Counted from the stretch's first letter, positions 9,524 through 19,325 are shown. The stretch is DNA of 54,993 nt from CAYTLQ01 sp964438715 (GCA_964438715.1 CAYTLQ010000324.1:1-54993), one strand, 5' to 3'. Numbers and translations: made by a program. The notes: generated by a model from the sequence alone, not told the origin.

Positions 9524-10534
9524 ATGACCGAAGACAATAAAGATCGGGGCGGTATAGAACCCGATGAAAACAATCAACCGGGTTTTGAGAGTAATTTCTC
9601 ATCCCCCGGTCAATCAGGGTTACACCCAAAGCTCTCTCCTGTAAAAGCAGGAATACTTGGACTGGCAGGAGGATTCTTCTTTTTTCAGATTCTTGGCTCA
9701 TTGCTCGGTTTAGCAATTTTTGGCAACAATAACAATATTGAAATAGAGAATTTAAACGCATTCCGACTGCTTCAAATAGCAACCCAGATTCTTTTTCTGC
9801 TTTTACCTGCACTTATTTTCTCGAAATTAATTTACGAGGATGTTAGTACAGTTATTCGCTTCCGATTACCGAAATTTGCAGAAATCGGGCTTTTCAGCCT
9901 TGGAATTTTTATTCTCACTATTTTCCTCAATTCGTTTGTTATTATTCAAAACTACTATGTAGATATTTGGGTACAATCCTCACCCTTTTTACAATCATTG
10001 AAATCTACATTCGATCAACTGTCTGAAATGGTAGAAAAAGCATATTCACAGTTGATGAGGATTGAAAATGGATTCGATGTAGTTATTGTAATTGTAGTAG
10101 TAGCTGTTACCCCGGCAATTTGCGAAGAGGTAATGTTTCGTGGTTATATACAGCGCAGTTTCGAACTTCGTTTCAAAAAGTTTGGCGGCGCGCTTATTAC
10201 TGCTTTGTTTTTTGGACTTTATCACTTTAATCCTTTTGCACTTATTCCATTAATCACTCTAGGGCTTTATTTTGGGTATGCCGCATATAAAACCGACTCA
10301 ATTTTTACCGCTATTATTCTTCATTTTATCAATAATTTTATGGCAATAATATTAATCATTATTTATGACGAAAGCCAACTCGACCAGAATTTTAGCGTTA
10401 ACGCCGACTATCTTAAACCGGCGATTATGAATATGATTTATACCGGTATTATGTTCTTGGCACTGATAGCGATGATTAATCTTTATTATAAGATTCAGGA
10501 TAATAATAAGCGCTCACAAAATATTTCAGAGTAG
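9524..10534 (+). CDS. CPBP (CAAX/Abi) family intramembrane glutamic metalloprotease
   Basis: The 336-residue membrane protein has a hydrophilic N-terminus (~1-37) and about seven hydrophobic segments. The three Rce1/CPBP motifs are intact: EEVMFRG (Glu201, Glu202, Arg206), FFGLYHF (His234) and HFINNF (His267, Asn271). By family knowledge it is a membrane-embedded peptidase; the substrate cannot be told from sequence. It is followed after 9 bp by the DUF2007 gene, which has a strong ribosome binding site, so the two are probably co-transcribed with cdsA. Confidence 0.92.
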   Translation: MTEDNKDRGGIEPDENNQPGFESNFSSPGQSGLHPKLSPVKAGILGLAGGFFFFQILGSLLGLAIFGNNNNIEIENLNAFRLLQIATQILFLLLPALIFSKLIYEDVSTVIRFRLPKFAEIGLFSLGIFILTIFLNSFVIIQNYYVDIWVQSSPFLQSLKSTFDQLSEMVEKAYSQLMRIENGFDVVIVIVVVAVTPAICEEVMFRGYIQRSFELRFKKFGGALITALFFGLYHFNPFALIPLITLGLYFGYAAYKTDSIFTAIILHFINNFMAIILIIIYDESQLDQNFSVNADYLKPAIMNMIYTGIMFLALIAMINLYYKIQDNNKRSQNISE

Positions 10535-10543
10535 GAGGTCATT

Positions 10544-10903
10544 ATGCCATTTTGCCCTATATGTAAAACGGAATATATAGTTGGAGCAGCTGTTTGTGAT
10601 GAATGCGGTTCAGAACTTGCTCCTGAATTAATGGAGGAAATTCATTTTTCCTCGGATGATTTTTCAATGGTTTATACCTGTGATACCCTCATAGAAGCAG
10701 AAATGATAAAGGCAAATCTTGAAAGCGCCGGTATAGAAACTTTTGTACTAAATCAACAAGATAGAAATTACCCTGGAAGCGGAAATATTGCACTGATAAA
10801 AGTTTTTGTTCGAAAGGACAACGAGGAAGATGCTGTCGAATTTCTTCAAACACTTAACTCCTCTGACCAACAAAATTCCGACGACACCCCAAAGGAGATT
10901 TGA
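10544..10903 (+). CDS. Zinc-ribbon and DUF2007 protein
   Basis: The 119-residue soluble protein opens with a four-cysteine zinc ribbon (CPICKTEY ... CDECG). A DUF2007 domain follows (MVYTCDTLIEAEMIKANLES, AGIETFVLNQ, then IKVFVRKDNEEDAVEFLQ), a PII/ACT-like fold annotated as a putative signal transducer. The start is set by an excellent ribosome binding site (TAGGAGGTCATT before ATG). It sits between the CPBP protease and cdsA, almost touching both. The function is unknown; a regulatory role in this membrane-lipid cluster is only inferred. Confidence 0.88.
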   Translation: MPFCPICKTEYIVGAAVCDECGSELAPELMEEIHFSSDDFSMVYTCDTLIEAEMIKANLESAGIETFVLNQQDRNYPGSGNIALIKVFVRKDNEEDAVEFLQTLNSSDQQNSDDTPKEI

Positions 10904-10905
10904 TA

Positions 10906-11718
10906 TTGCCTTTAAGTAATCGCTCCGTCAGGATTATTGTATCGGTTATATTTATTCCTCTCATCCTGACAATAGTTTACCAGGGGAGTTATGCATTTTT
11001 ATTACTCGTCACCGCCATTGGTCTGACAGCATACTTTGAGTATGTTAGAATGGCGAAGCAAAAAGAGGCAAATGCTCATAGAGTTATTGGTTTTTCGGGT
11101 GTTCTGGCAATTATTACTAATGGCTATTTTCACTATACAGAGCTTGAAGTTATTATTATACTTACTGTATCGGCACTGATGCTTGTGGAATTGTTTCGTA
11201 ATAAAGGGTCGGCAATTTATAACATCGGCAGTACAATGTTGGGTATTTTTTACATCGGTGTTTTTCTCAGTACCTTAGTAGAAATACGCGAAATGTTTTC
11301 AATTTATGAACAGGGCGCTTTTGTAATTTACTCCATTTTTGCTTCTATCTGGATTTGTGATTCAGCGGCATATTTCGGGGGACTCTCCTTTGGTAAACAT
11401 CGACTTTTTGAAAGAGTAAGCCCGAAAAAGAGTTGGGAAGGCGCTATTTTCGGTTTTGTATTTGCTATTACTACAATGTTGCTAGCCCGGTATTTATTGC
11501 TCGATTTTCTGAGTTGGAGCGATGCTCTTTTTATTGGCGCTATTGTGGGAATTTTAGGTCAGACGGGTGATCTTGTTGAGTCGTTACTAAAGCGCGATGC
11601 AGGTGTCAAGGACTCCTCGCAGATTATTCCCGGTCACGGAGGTATCTTCGATCGTTTTGATTCGTTGATTGCCGTTTCGCCTGTAATCTATATTTATATT
11701 AAATACATTGCTTTGTAG
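10906..11718 (+). CDS. cdsA: Phosphatidate cytidylyltransferase
   Basis: This integral membrane enzyme makes CDP-diacylglycerol from phosphatidate and CTP, the entry point to phospholipid synthesis. The family signature is complete near the C-terminus: SLLKRDAGVKDSSQIIPGHG followed by GIFDRFDS. About eight hydrophobic segments are visible. There is no ATG near the N-terminus. A TTG at 10900 would overlap the upstream stop and lie only 2 bases after AAAGGAG, so the in-frame TTG at 10906, spaced 8 bases from that site, is the better start (270 residues, normal for the family). RimO follows after 33 bp. Confidence 0.93.
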   Translation: MPLSNRSVRIIVSVIFIPLILTIVYQGSYAFLLLVTAIGLTAYFEYVRMAKQKEANAHRVIGFSGVLAIITNGYFHYTELEVIIILTVSALMLVELFRNKGSAIYNIGSTMLGIFYIGVFLSTLVEIREMFSIYEQGAFVIYSIFASIWICDSAAYFGGLSFGKHRLFERVSPKKSWEGAIFGFVFAITTMLLARYLLLDFLSWSDALFIGAIVGILGQTGDLVESLLKRDAGVKDSSQIIPGHGGIFDRFDSLIAVSPVIYIYIKYIAL

Positions 11719-11751
11719 TTTACCGATACGATATTTGTGTTGTGATAATTT

Positions 11752-13047
11752 ATGAATGATAAAAGAAAAGTCAGTCTCATTACTCTTGGATGTTCGAAAA
11801 ATACTGTTGACTCGGAGCGGCTCTTAAAACAGATTTCTCTTAATAAAATAAAAATTGAAAATAATCCGGAGAATGCCGATACAGTAATCATCAATACATG
11901 TGGATTTATTGAAGCCGCAAAGCAGGAGTCGATAAATACTATTCTTAATGCTGTACGCTTAAAGGAAAGTGGTGTTATTCGTAAAGTAATAGTTGCCGGA
12001 TGCCTTTCTGAGCGCTACAAAGAAGAGTTAGAAAAAGAAATCCCCGAAGTAGATGTGTATTTTGGTACGGAAGCCTACGAAGGAATACTCCACGAGCTTG
12101 GGGGAGAGTTAAAATATGAATTACTTGGCGAGAGAATTCTTACCACTCCGTCGCATACGGCATATTTAAAAATATCAGAGGGTTGTGATCATCCTTGTTC
12201 ATTCTGTGCAATACCCTTGATGCGCGGAGGACATAAATCAAAATCAATAGATGAACTTATCCGCGAAACAGAGTTCCTTGCCGCCAATAATACCAAGGAG
12301 CTGGTCCTAATTGCACAGGACACTACCGATTACGGCAAAGATATTTATGGTCAGCGTGTTCTGGCAAAGTTACTTCGGGAATTGAGTAAAGTGAATGGCA
12401 TAGAGTGGATACGCCTGATGTACGCATACCCTTCGCATTTTCCGGATGATGTTATTGAGGAAATAGCGGTAAATCCGAAAATGTGTAAATATATTGATAT
12501 TCCTCTTCAGCATATTTCCGATAACTGTCTGAAGTCAATGCGGCGTGGAGTAACAAAACAACGCCAGATTGAACTCATAGAGAAATTCCGCACCCGCATA
12601 CCGGATATTGTTTTGCGAACAACATTTATTGTTGGCTATCCTGCAGAAACCGATGAGGATTTTCAGGAATTGTGTGATTTTGTTCGTGATACAAAATTCG
12701 ACCGTGTGGGGGTTTTTGAATTTTCTGTCGAGGAAAACACTACAAGTTTCATTCTTGGCGACCCCGTTCCTGCAAAGGTTAAGAAGGCTCGTCGGCATAA
12801 GCTGATGAAAATTCAAGAAGAAATTTCAAGAGAGAAAAATGCTATGCTTGAAGGCAGTACTCTCGAAGTGCTTGTTGAGGCTCGTGAAGGAGATTTTTAT
12901 GTAGCCAGAAGCTGGCGAGATGCTCCCGAAGTAGATGGAGAAGTACTTATCGATTCAAAGGATGCTAGGCTTATGCCGGGACAGTTTGCTAATGTGCGTG
13001 TGTATGATTATAATGAATATGACCTGTTCGCCAAATTAATTGAATGA
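11752..13047 (+). CDS. rimO: Ribosomal protein S12 (uS12) methylthiotransferase
   Basis: The 431-residue radical-SAM enzyme adds a methylthio group to the conserved aspartate of ribosomal protein S12. The N-terminal UPF0004 domain has its three cluster cysteines (LGCSKN Cys14, NTCGF Cys50, AGCLSERY Cys84). The radical-SAM motif CDHPCSFC (Cys145, Cys149, Cys152) follows. A C-terminal TRAM domain covers about residues 365-431. The motif CDHPCSFC and the length separate it from MiaB. No clear ribosome binding site precedes the ATG. Its stop region touches the GWxTD gene. Confidence 0.95.
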   Translation: MNDKRKVSLITLGCSKNTVDSERLLKQISLNKIKIENNPENADTVIINTCGFIEAAKQESINTILNAVRLKESGVIRKVIVAGCLSERYKEELEKEIPEVDVYFGTEAYEGILHELGGELKYELLGERILTTPSHTAYLKISEGCDHPCSFCAIPLMRGGHKSKSIDELIRETEFLAANNTKELVLIAQDTTDYGKDIYGQRVLAKLLRELSKVNGIEWIRLMYAYPSHFPDDVIEEIAVNPKMCKYIDIPLQHISDNCLKSMRRGVTKQRQIELIEKFRTRIPDIVLRTTFIVGYPAETDEDFQELCDFVRDTKFDRVGVFEFSVEENTTSFILGDPVPAKVKKARRHKLMKIQEEISREKNAMLEGSTLEVLVEAREGDFYVARSWRDAPEVDGEVLIDSKDARLMPGQFANVRVYDYNEYDLFAKLIE

Positions 13048-13051
13048 GTGC

Positions 13052-14329
13052 ATGATGAAAATGTTACTTTCCTTGTTATTGTTCTGTGCGGCTCTTGTGG
13101 TTTCAGTGAATGGACAGAAAGACCGTTCTGAAACAGAAATATTTTCATTACCTGCTTTTTACTTCGATGTGCTGAATTTTTCTGACGGTGATTCCGCAAC
13201 TACCCGTGTCGATGTTTTTGTTCAGGTGCCGTTTAATAAAATACAATTCGTTAAGTCAGAAAACGGATTCAGGGGTGAATACTCTCTTACTGTTTCATTT
13301 TTGAGCGAAGATAAATCTGTTTTGTTAATGGAGAAGATGTGGAATGAAAAAGTAGAAGTCACAGACTTTAACCAAACAATGGCGAAATCGAATTTTAATC
13401 TCAGTCTTCGTTCATTTAAACTTAAACCTCAGTCAGCGGTTGTGCGCCTGGTTTTTGAAGATAAAGATTCCCGTAAAACTTATAGTTTTGAGTCGCCATT
13501 TACCATCAGAGATTTTAATACCCCAATTACCGCAAGCGATATTATTCTCATAACACCTTCTACCGGTGCCTCAAAGGGCGGTAAATTTATTCCGAATATT
13601 TCTCGTACTATTACAAACCACAAAATCGCAATGCCAATTTATTATGAGCTTTATTGTAAAGAAGCACGCGATGTTTCAATACGCTATTCGGTTATAAATC
13701 AGGAAAGTCAGGTAATACTTAGCAAAACGGAGGAGAAACATTTTAACGCCGGAAAAACACAGGCGTATTTTACTTTTGATAGTCTCGAATATACAACAGG
13801 AGAATATTATCTTCGTGTAACAGTTCTCGACGATAATCTTGATGAATTGGTTGTTTTACAGAAAAAGGTTACTTCCCGTCTTCCCGGTCTTTCGTTTATA
13901 ATAAAGGACCTCGATAAGGCTATTGATCAGATGGTTTATATTGCTACATCTGCAGAGTTACAGGAAATTAAAGACGGTAAAACCTATGAAGAAAAACTTA
14001 TTCGGTTTCTGAATTACTGGAAGAAAAAAGATCCAAGCGCCGCAACTGAGGAGAATGAAATATTTAATGAATACTACCGCCGAATAGAATTCTGCAATAA
14101 AAATTTTTCGCACTATATGGAAGGTTGGCGAACCGATATGGGAATGGTTTATGTCATTCTTGGCGCCCCGAATAATATCGACCGTCATCCATTCGATTAC
14201 AACTCGAAGCCCTATGAAGTATGGGAATATTACGACCTTAATAAAAAATTTGTTTTTGTTGATGCTACCGGATTTGGAGACTACCGTCTTGTTACACCGC
14301 TTTACGGCGATACTTACCGCTTCCGTTGA
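13052..14329 (+). CDS. GWxTD domain-containing secreted protein
   Basis: The protein has a signal peptide (MMKMLLSLLLFCAALVVSVNG) and a C-terminal GWxTD domain with GWRTDMGMVYVILGAP and a YEVWEYY segment. This family is common in Ignavibacteria, Gemmatimonadetes and Acidobacteria and has no established biochemical function. I place the start at the ATG at 13052, because the longer frame needs a TTG at 13040 and puts four polar residues in front of the signal peptide. It lies 4 bp after rimO and 21 bp before the PfkB gene, in an apparent operon with the Omp85-like gene, suggesting a cell-envelope role. Confidence 0.88.
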   Translation: MMKMLLSLLLFCAALVVSVNGQKDRSETEIFSLPAFYFDVLNFSDGDSATTRVDVFVQVPFNKIQFVKSENGFRGEYSLTVSFLSEDKSVLLMEKMWNEKVEVTDFNQTMAKSNFNLSLRSFKLKPQSAVVRLVFEDKDSRKTYSFESPFTIRDFNTPITASDIILITPSTGASKGGKFIPNISRTITNHKIAMPIYYELYCKEARDVSIRYSVINQESQVILSKTEEKHFNAGKTQAYFTFDSLEYTTGEYYLRVTVLDDNLDELVVLQKKVTSRLPGLSFIIKDLDKAIDQMVYIATSAELQEIKDGKTYEEKLIRFLNYWKKKDPSAATEENEIFNEYYRRIEFCNKNFSHYMEGWRTDMGMVYVILGAPNNIDRHPFDYNSKPYEVWEYYDLNKKFVFVDATGFGDYRLVTPLYGDTYRFR

Positions 14330-14350
14330 TAATTTATTGCCACCGAAAAA

Positions 14351-15319
14351 ATGATTCTCACTGTTACACTTAATCCATTATTAGAGTTTAGATATTCCCG
14401 TAAATGTATTGAAGCGGGAAACACCTACCGCGATGCCGTCTATTCCGAGCAGGCAGGCGGTAAGGGAATCAATGTTTCGCGCCAATTACTGCATCTCGGC
14501 GTGCAAAGCTTTGTTTTCACATTTACGGGACCTCTCTACGGGAAAAAATTTAAAGAACTTATTGAAAATGAAGGAATAAAAAATACCGTTATTCGCACAA
14601 AAGCAGATACACGAACTGCATCCGTCTTTATTGATGAAGATAATTGTAAGGTTACCTCTTTTTTTTCTCCTGATCCGTTTATTCGTAGAGAAGAGGCTGA
14701 TGAATTTCTGCAGAAGTTGTTAAAGATTATTCAAAATTGCGAAATAGTAGTACTCTCCGGCAGTTCTCCTTCGGAAGAGACCGATTTTATTTTCTGTGAA
14801 GCTATTAAGGCGGCCGGTTCATACGATAAAATTTCCGTTCTTGACACTTACGGAAGACATTTTTCCTCTGCCGTAAAAGCTGGTCCGACCATTCTGCATA
14901 CCAATGTTTCCGAAGCAGAAAAATCTCTTGATATTTCACTCCAAACTGAAGAGGATATTAAAAAGTATCTTCTGACTATGTATGGGTATGGAATTAAACA
15001 GGTATATCTTACCAATGGCGGTAAGGATACCTATGCTTCTAATTTCGATTTTGTTTATAAAGTTTCTAATCCTGCAATACGCGTTTTCGATGAGACAGGC
15101 AGTGGCGATGCATTTACTGCAGGTATTGTATATGGTCTGTTTCACGATATGGTATTTGAAGACACACTGAAATTTGCTTCTGCGCTTGGAGCCGCAAATG
15201 CTGCTGTTTCGTCTGTCTGTGCAATTCAACCGGGTGTAGCTGAGCAATACTTTTCTGAAATTGGTATTACCACAATCGGCAAGAAGATGAAGCTTATCGA
15301 TGTTTCGTCGAATCATTAG
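14351..15319 (+). CDS. PfkB-family hexose kinase (1-phosphofructokinase-like)
   Basis: The 322-residue ribokinase-fold sugar kinase starts with the 1-phosphofructokinase/tagatose-6-phosphate kinase signature (ILTVTLNPLLE, then GGKGINVSRQLLHLG). It ends with the ATP/anion-hole signature ETGSGDAFTAGI, in which Asp of GSGD is the catalytic base. It should phosphorylate a sugar phosphate with ATP; fructose 1-phosphate, fructose 6-phosphate and tagatose 6-phosphate cannot be told apart here. There is no PTS gene nearby. Its 3' end overlaps the start of the Omp85-like gene by 20 bp, implying translational coupling. Confidence 0.87.
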   Translation: MILTVTLNPLLEFRYSRKCIEAGNTYRDAVYSEQAGGKGINVSRQLLHLGVQSFVFTFTGPLYGKKFKELIENEGIKNTVIRTKADTRTASVFIDEDNCKVTSFFSPDPFIRREEADEFLQKLLKIIQNCEIVVLSGSSPSEETDFIFCEAIKAAGSYDKISVLDTYGRHFSSAVKAGPTILHTNVSEAEKSLDISLQTEEDIKKYLLTMYGYGIKQVYLTNGGKDTYASNFDFVYKVSNPAIRVFDETGSGDAFTAGIVYGLFHDMVFEDTLKFASALGAANAAVSSVCAIQPGVAEQYFSEIGITTIGKKMKLIDVSSNH

Positions 15320-17042
15320 TATTCTGTTTTTTTTTACCTTCCCATTGTTTTCTCAAAACGGTTTATCTTTTTCTCTCCGGGGAAATACAATATTAAATGA
15401 AAACCAGATCAACACAATCATTCGGGTATTGCCTGAGTCCGCTACCTTCAACGATATAACGAAATTTTTAACTGACACATTACAATCATTTTTACGCGAG
15501 AGCGGTTTTTATTCTCCAACGATTGCAGTTAATCCTTCATCCGCAGAAGATAGTGCTTCCGGTAAGTACTATGTAACGGTGAATGATGGCGAGCCTTGCA
15601 TTATTGATACGCTTGAAATCCTTGTTCCAGACTCGATTGTAAGAAATATTCCTCTCCCCGATTATTCGTTTATTCTCGGCCGTACTTTTACAAAAAGCCG
15701 AATAGAAACATATATTGCCGGTCTTCTTTCTGAAATGCAGGAATATGGGTATCCGTTTGCAGAGGTTCATGTCTCGTCCGTAGCATTTCGTGATTCATTC
15801 CTTATTGCAGATATCCGCCTTGAATTAAAGCCGGGGCTGTTCTGTCGGGTAAATCGCATTGAAATTGAAGGCAATACCTCAACTGATGAAGAGGTTATCC
15901 TTCGCCAGATTCCGGTTAAGGTTGGTGATGTTTATACTTTTTCTAAGGTTCAACTCATTCCTCAGCAGTTAAATAAATTACGCTTCTTTGAGCCTGTTTC
16001 TTCTCCTGATTTTTATATAAACTCAAAAAATGAGGGTATCCTAAAAATTACTGTACGGGAAAAAAACACCAATAACTTCGATGGAGTACTAGGGTTTATA
16101 CCTTCACAAAAAAAAGGCGAATCCGGCTATCTGACAGGTTTAGTTACCATTTCAATGCGCAATCTTCTGGGCACCGGAAGAAGTGCAGGGTTCCGCTGGC
16201 AGAAAATTGATAAACTTTCTCAGGAACTAGAACTTCGATATCAGGAACCGTATGTTCTCGGCTATCCGGTAATTTTGGGAGGTGCATTTTTTCAAAAGCG
16301 GCAGGATAGCACCTACATACAGCTTAAATATGAGTTTTCTGCTGAATATATAGCTACTGATGACATCAGTTTTATTGCGTCAGCATCATTCGAATCGGTA
16401 ATCCCTTCTCTCCGAGAGGTTCCAGTGTTTACTGTTTTTAGTTCCGACCTGATTACAACAGGGCTTTCATTTAAAACAGATACGCGTGACGATCCTTACT
16501 CCAGCAGAAGAGGTCTATTTTTTCTCACCTCATATTCATTTAGCACAAAAAAGATCAGCGGACCGGCGGAATATATCTCACCCGGGTTACAGGTAAAAAA
16601 TGAAATTCAACGATATGGCTTGAGTTTTCGATATTTCATAGAAACTTTCAAAAATCAGGTGTTTACTGCTTCGCTGTATTTACGAGACACAAGGGGAGAT
16701 TTAATAGAAATAAGCGATTTGTATTCACTTGGCGGAACGACAACACTACGCGGCTATAGAGAAAATCAGTTTCTCGGTCAGCGAATAGCATGGTCTAATC
16801 TTGAATACCGTTTCCTGCTTGATGTACGATCGTATGCTTTTCTGTTTTTCGATTCCGGGTATTTTCTGCAAAAAGAAGATGTTACACGAAAGATAAAAGA
16901 AAATAAAGGTTATCCGAATGGTTTCGGCTTCGGACTTACCTTACAAAGTGGTCTCGGCGTTATCTCGGTGAGTTATGCTCTTGCGCGGGGTGATGCTTTA
17001 AACGAGGGAAAAATCCATTTTGGATTAATTAATGAGTTTTAG
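15300..17042 (+). CDS. Omp85/BamA-TamA family outer-membrane protein
   Basis: The 580-residue protein has a signal peptide (MFRRIISILFFFTFPLFS), a periplasmic region with two to three POTRA-like domains, and a C-terminal 16-strand-type barrel. The best POTRA is ~195-265, with VNRIEIEGNTSTDEEVILRQ and LNKLRFFEPV. The barrel keeps the Omp85 hallmark GGTTTLRGYRENQFLGQ (RGY of the loop-6 motif) and a terminal phenylalanine strand. At 580 residues it is shorter than BamA (~800) and matches TamA-like members. It probably assists insertion or export of outer-membrane proteins. It is last in the rimO-GWxTD-PfkB run. Confidence 0.9.
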   Translation: MFRRIISILFFFTFPLFSQNGLSFSLRGNTILNENQINTIIRVLPESATFNDITKFLTDTLQSFLRESGFYSPTIAVNPSSAEDSASGKYYVTVNDGEPCIIDTLEILVPDSIVRNIPLPDYSFILGRTFTKSRIETYIAGLLSEMQEYGYPFAEVHVSSVAFRDSFLIADIRLELKPGLFCRVNRIEIEGNTSTDEEVILRQIPVKVGDVYTFSKVQLIPQQLNKLRFFEPVSSPDFYINSKNEGILKITVREKNTNNFDGVLGFIPSQKKGESGYLTGLVTISMRNLLGTGRSAGFRWQKIDKLSQELELRYQEPYVLGYPVILGGAFFQKRQDSTYIQLKYEFSAEYIATDDISFIASASFESVIPSLREVPVFTVFSSDLITTGLSFKTDTRDDPYSSRRGLFFLTSYSFSTKKISGPAEYISPGLQVKNEIQRYGLSFRYFIETFKNQVFTASLYLRDTRGDLIEISDLYSLGGTTTLRGYRENQFLGQRIAWSNLEYRFLLDVRSYAFLFFDSGYFLQKEDVTRKIKENKGYPNGFGFGLTLQSGLGVISVSYALARGDALNEGKIHFGLINEF

Positions 17043-17385
17043 TTTTATCGGTATTCGCCCTCTTCATATTTTTTATTACAAAAAATTATCTCGTTTGTGA
17101 GCAGAAAAATATTTTATATCTCACTTCCTAATAATATAACTCCTTATCTCCATCGTAGATAGAATCAATAATCCGTTAATTAGTTTACCGAAGTAATTAC
17201 ATTATTCTACAGCATTTTGTTCCGTACAATAAGTTACGGAAACCGAAATAGTCTGTTAGCAAATGTCTTTATGGAATTTGCTCCCTGCTCTAAGGAGAAT
17301 TTTTTTCCGAAGCACCAAATAGATGAACTTCTGAAAGTTACTTACCCGGTAGGGTATTTAATGAATTGAAAAATTAATAGGGAAT
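17043..17385. other. Gene-free stretch between Omp85 gene and acs terminator
   Basis: About 340 bases without a supported gene, AT-rich, lying between convergent genes. Nothing beyond the hairpin at its right end was recognised. Confidence 0.5.
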
Positions 17386-17420
17386 CCTGACACGGAAACT
17401 TAGAAAGTTTCCATGTCAGG
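17386..17420. terminator. Bidirectional hairpin terminator between convergent genes
   Basis: A 16-bp stem with one mismatch (CCTGACACGGAAACTT / AAGTTTCCATGTCAGG) closes a 3-nt loop. It lies 12 bp beyond the acs stop and serves the convergent pair; the stem is very strong, but the flanking U-tracts are weak on both sides. Confidence 0.75.
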
Positions 17421-17432
17421 AAATAATAGCAA

Positions 17433-19325
17433 CTATTCCTCAAGAGTAGAAAGATTACCGGGATCCTGACCCAGCGCCCTTGCCTTTAAAACCCTCCGCA
17501 TAATCTTTCCGCTTCGTGTTTTCGGTAATACATCAACTATTTCAATATGCTCGGGTTTTGCAATAGGTCCTACCTCATGCCCCACATGGTTTCGAAGTTC
17601 ATCAACAAGTTTTTCAGATCGGTCAACGCCGGCTTTAAGAATAACAAAACAGTGAATGGCGTTACCTTTAATTTCATGAGGCAACCCAATTGCGGCGGCT
17701 TCTGCAACCGCCGGATGACTAACAAGCGCACTTTCAATTTCTGCTGTACCAAGTCGGTAACCCGAAACCTTAATTACATCATCAACTCTTCCGATAATCC
17801 AGAAATACCCGTCTTCATCTTTTCTGGCTGAATCACCGGTCATATAGTAATCTTTAAATTTGCTCCAGTATTGGTTAACATATCGTTGATCGTCTTTATA
17901 AATAGTTCGCATCATTGCGGGCCAAGGTGTTTTGATAACCAGATACCCCTCTTCATTGGCTTTTACGGGTTCACCCTCTTCATTTACTACTTCCATCTGA
18001 ACACCAAGAAATGGTCGCGTACCGGAACCCGGTTTTAAGGGTACAGAAGGAACAGGAGTAATCATAAACATCCCCGTTTCCGTTTGCCACCAGGTATCCA
18101 TAATCGGACATTTTTCCTTACCAATAACTTTATAATACCAGCGCCAAGCCTCAGGATTTATGGGCTCTCCCACACTACCCAGCAACCGCAAAGAGGAAAG
18201 ATCATGCCGGTTCGGCCACGCTTCGCCAAAGCGCATTAGTCCACGAATTGCAGTTGGTGCAGTATAAAGAATATTTATTCCGTATTTTTCAATCATCTGC
18301 CACCATCGGTTCGGGTAGGGATGATTTGGCGCTCCCTCATACATAAATGATGTAGCTCCGTTGAGCAGTGGTCCATAAACAATGTAACTATGCCCTGTTA
18401 TCCATCCCGGATCGGCAGCACACCAATACCGGTCTTCTTCGTGTATATCGAATACATATTTCAGAGTAGTGTAAGTGCCAACCATGTAGCCGCCATGAGT
18501 ATGCAAAATAGCTTTCGGTTTACCTGTAGTGCCGGAAGTATAAAGAATGAATAATGGGTCTTCTGCATCAAGTTCTTCTGCTGGGCAATGACTGTTCGCA
18601 ATTGGCAATGACATCAGCTCGTGATACCACATATCTCTGCCTGCTTCCATATTCACCGGTTCGCCCGTTCTTTTTACAACAAGAACACTTGAAACCGATG
18701 CGGCACGCTGTAATGCTTCATCAACAATAGCTTTTAACGGCACCACCTTGCCTCGCTGAAACGAGCCATCTGCTGTAATCAGAACTTTTGACTGACTGTC
18801 TTCAAGTCGCTCGTGCAAAGCCTCCACTGAGAAACCACCATAAACTACAGAGTGAATTGCTCCTATACGCGCACAGGCGAGCATTGCAATCATAAGCTCA
18901 GGTATCCTGCCCATGTAAATTGTAACGCGGTCACCTTTCCGGACACCAAGACTCTTCAGTACATTTGCTACTTTACTGGTTTCACGGTGCAAAGCAAAGT
19001 ACGAGAATCCTCTGAATTCCCCTTTTTCTCCCTCCCAGATAAGAGCCAGTTTATTTCTCCGGAAGGTTGAAGTATGAACATCAAGACAGTTATAACATAT
19101 ATTTGTTTTTCCCCCGGTAAACCACTTAAAGAAAGGCTTTTTACTATCATCTAAAACTTTATCCCATTTTTTAAACCAGTGAAGATTCTTTGCTTCATTC
19201 GCCCAGAATCCTTGTAAATCTTCTGAAGCAAATTTTAACATTTCTTCATAGTTTTTTGCGTTACTGTGTTTAACCACTTCTTTAGAGGGGTAGTAAACTT
19301 CGCCTGAAAGCTGTTGGTGTTCCAT
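17433..19325 (-). CDS. acs: Acetyl-CoA synthetase (AMP-forming)
   Basis: The 630-residue enzyme activates acetate to acetyl-CoA through acetyl-AMP. Visible motifs are YTSGTTGKPKAILHTHGG (P-loop, A3), the acetate-pocket WWQTETGMFM region (A5), YYMTGDSARKDEDGY (A7) and PKTRSGKIMRR (A10), whose Lys607 is the catalytic lysine that protein acetyltransferases often modify. The N-terminal ACAS_N region is present and the length is close to the usual ~650. It is monocistronic, ending at the strong 17,386-17,420 hairpin. It suggests growth on, or scavenging of, acetate. Confidence 0.95.
   Translation of the reverse strand: MEHQQLSGEVYYPSKEVVKHSNAKNYEEMLKFASEDLQGFWANEAKNLHWFKKWDKVLDDSKKPFFKWFTGGKTNICYNCLDVHTSTFRRNKLALIWEGEKGEFRGFSYFALHRETSKVANVLKSLGVRKGDRVTIYMGRIPELMIAMLACARIGAIHSVVYGGFSVEALHERLEDSQSKVLITADGSFQRGKVVPLKAIVDEALQRAASVSSVLVVKRTGEPVNMEAGRDMWYHELMSLPIANSHCPAEELDAEDPLFILYTSGTTGKPKAILHTHGGYMVGTYTTLKYVFDIHEEDRYWCAADPGWITGHSYIVYGPLLNGATSFMYEGAPNHPYPNRWWQMIEKYGINILYTAPTAIRGLMRFGEAWPNRHDLSSLRLLGSVGEPINPEAWRWYYKVIGKEKCPIMDTWWQTETGMFMITPVPSVPLKPGSGTRPFLGVQMEVVNEEGEPVKANEEGYLVIKTPWPAMMRTIYKDDQRYVNQYWSKFKDYYMTGDSARKDEDGYFWIIGRVDDVIKVSGYRLGTAEIESALVSHPAVAEAAAIGLPHEIKGNAIHCFVILKAGVDRSEKLVDELRNHVGHEVGPIAKPEHIEIVDVLPKTRSGKIMRRVLKARALGQDPGNLSTLEE

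Noticed and set aside
14936..15316. 126-aa minus-strand frame
   Set aside because: Lies wholly inside the PfkB kinase gene on the opposite strand, with no motif.
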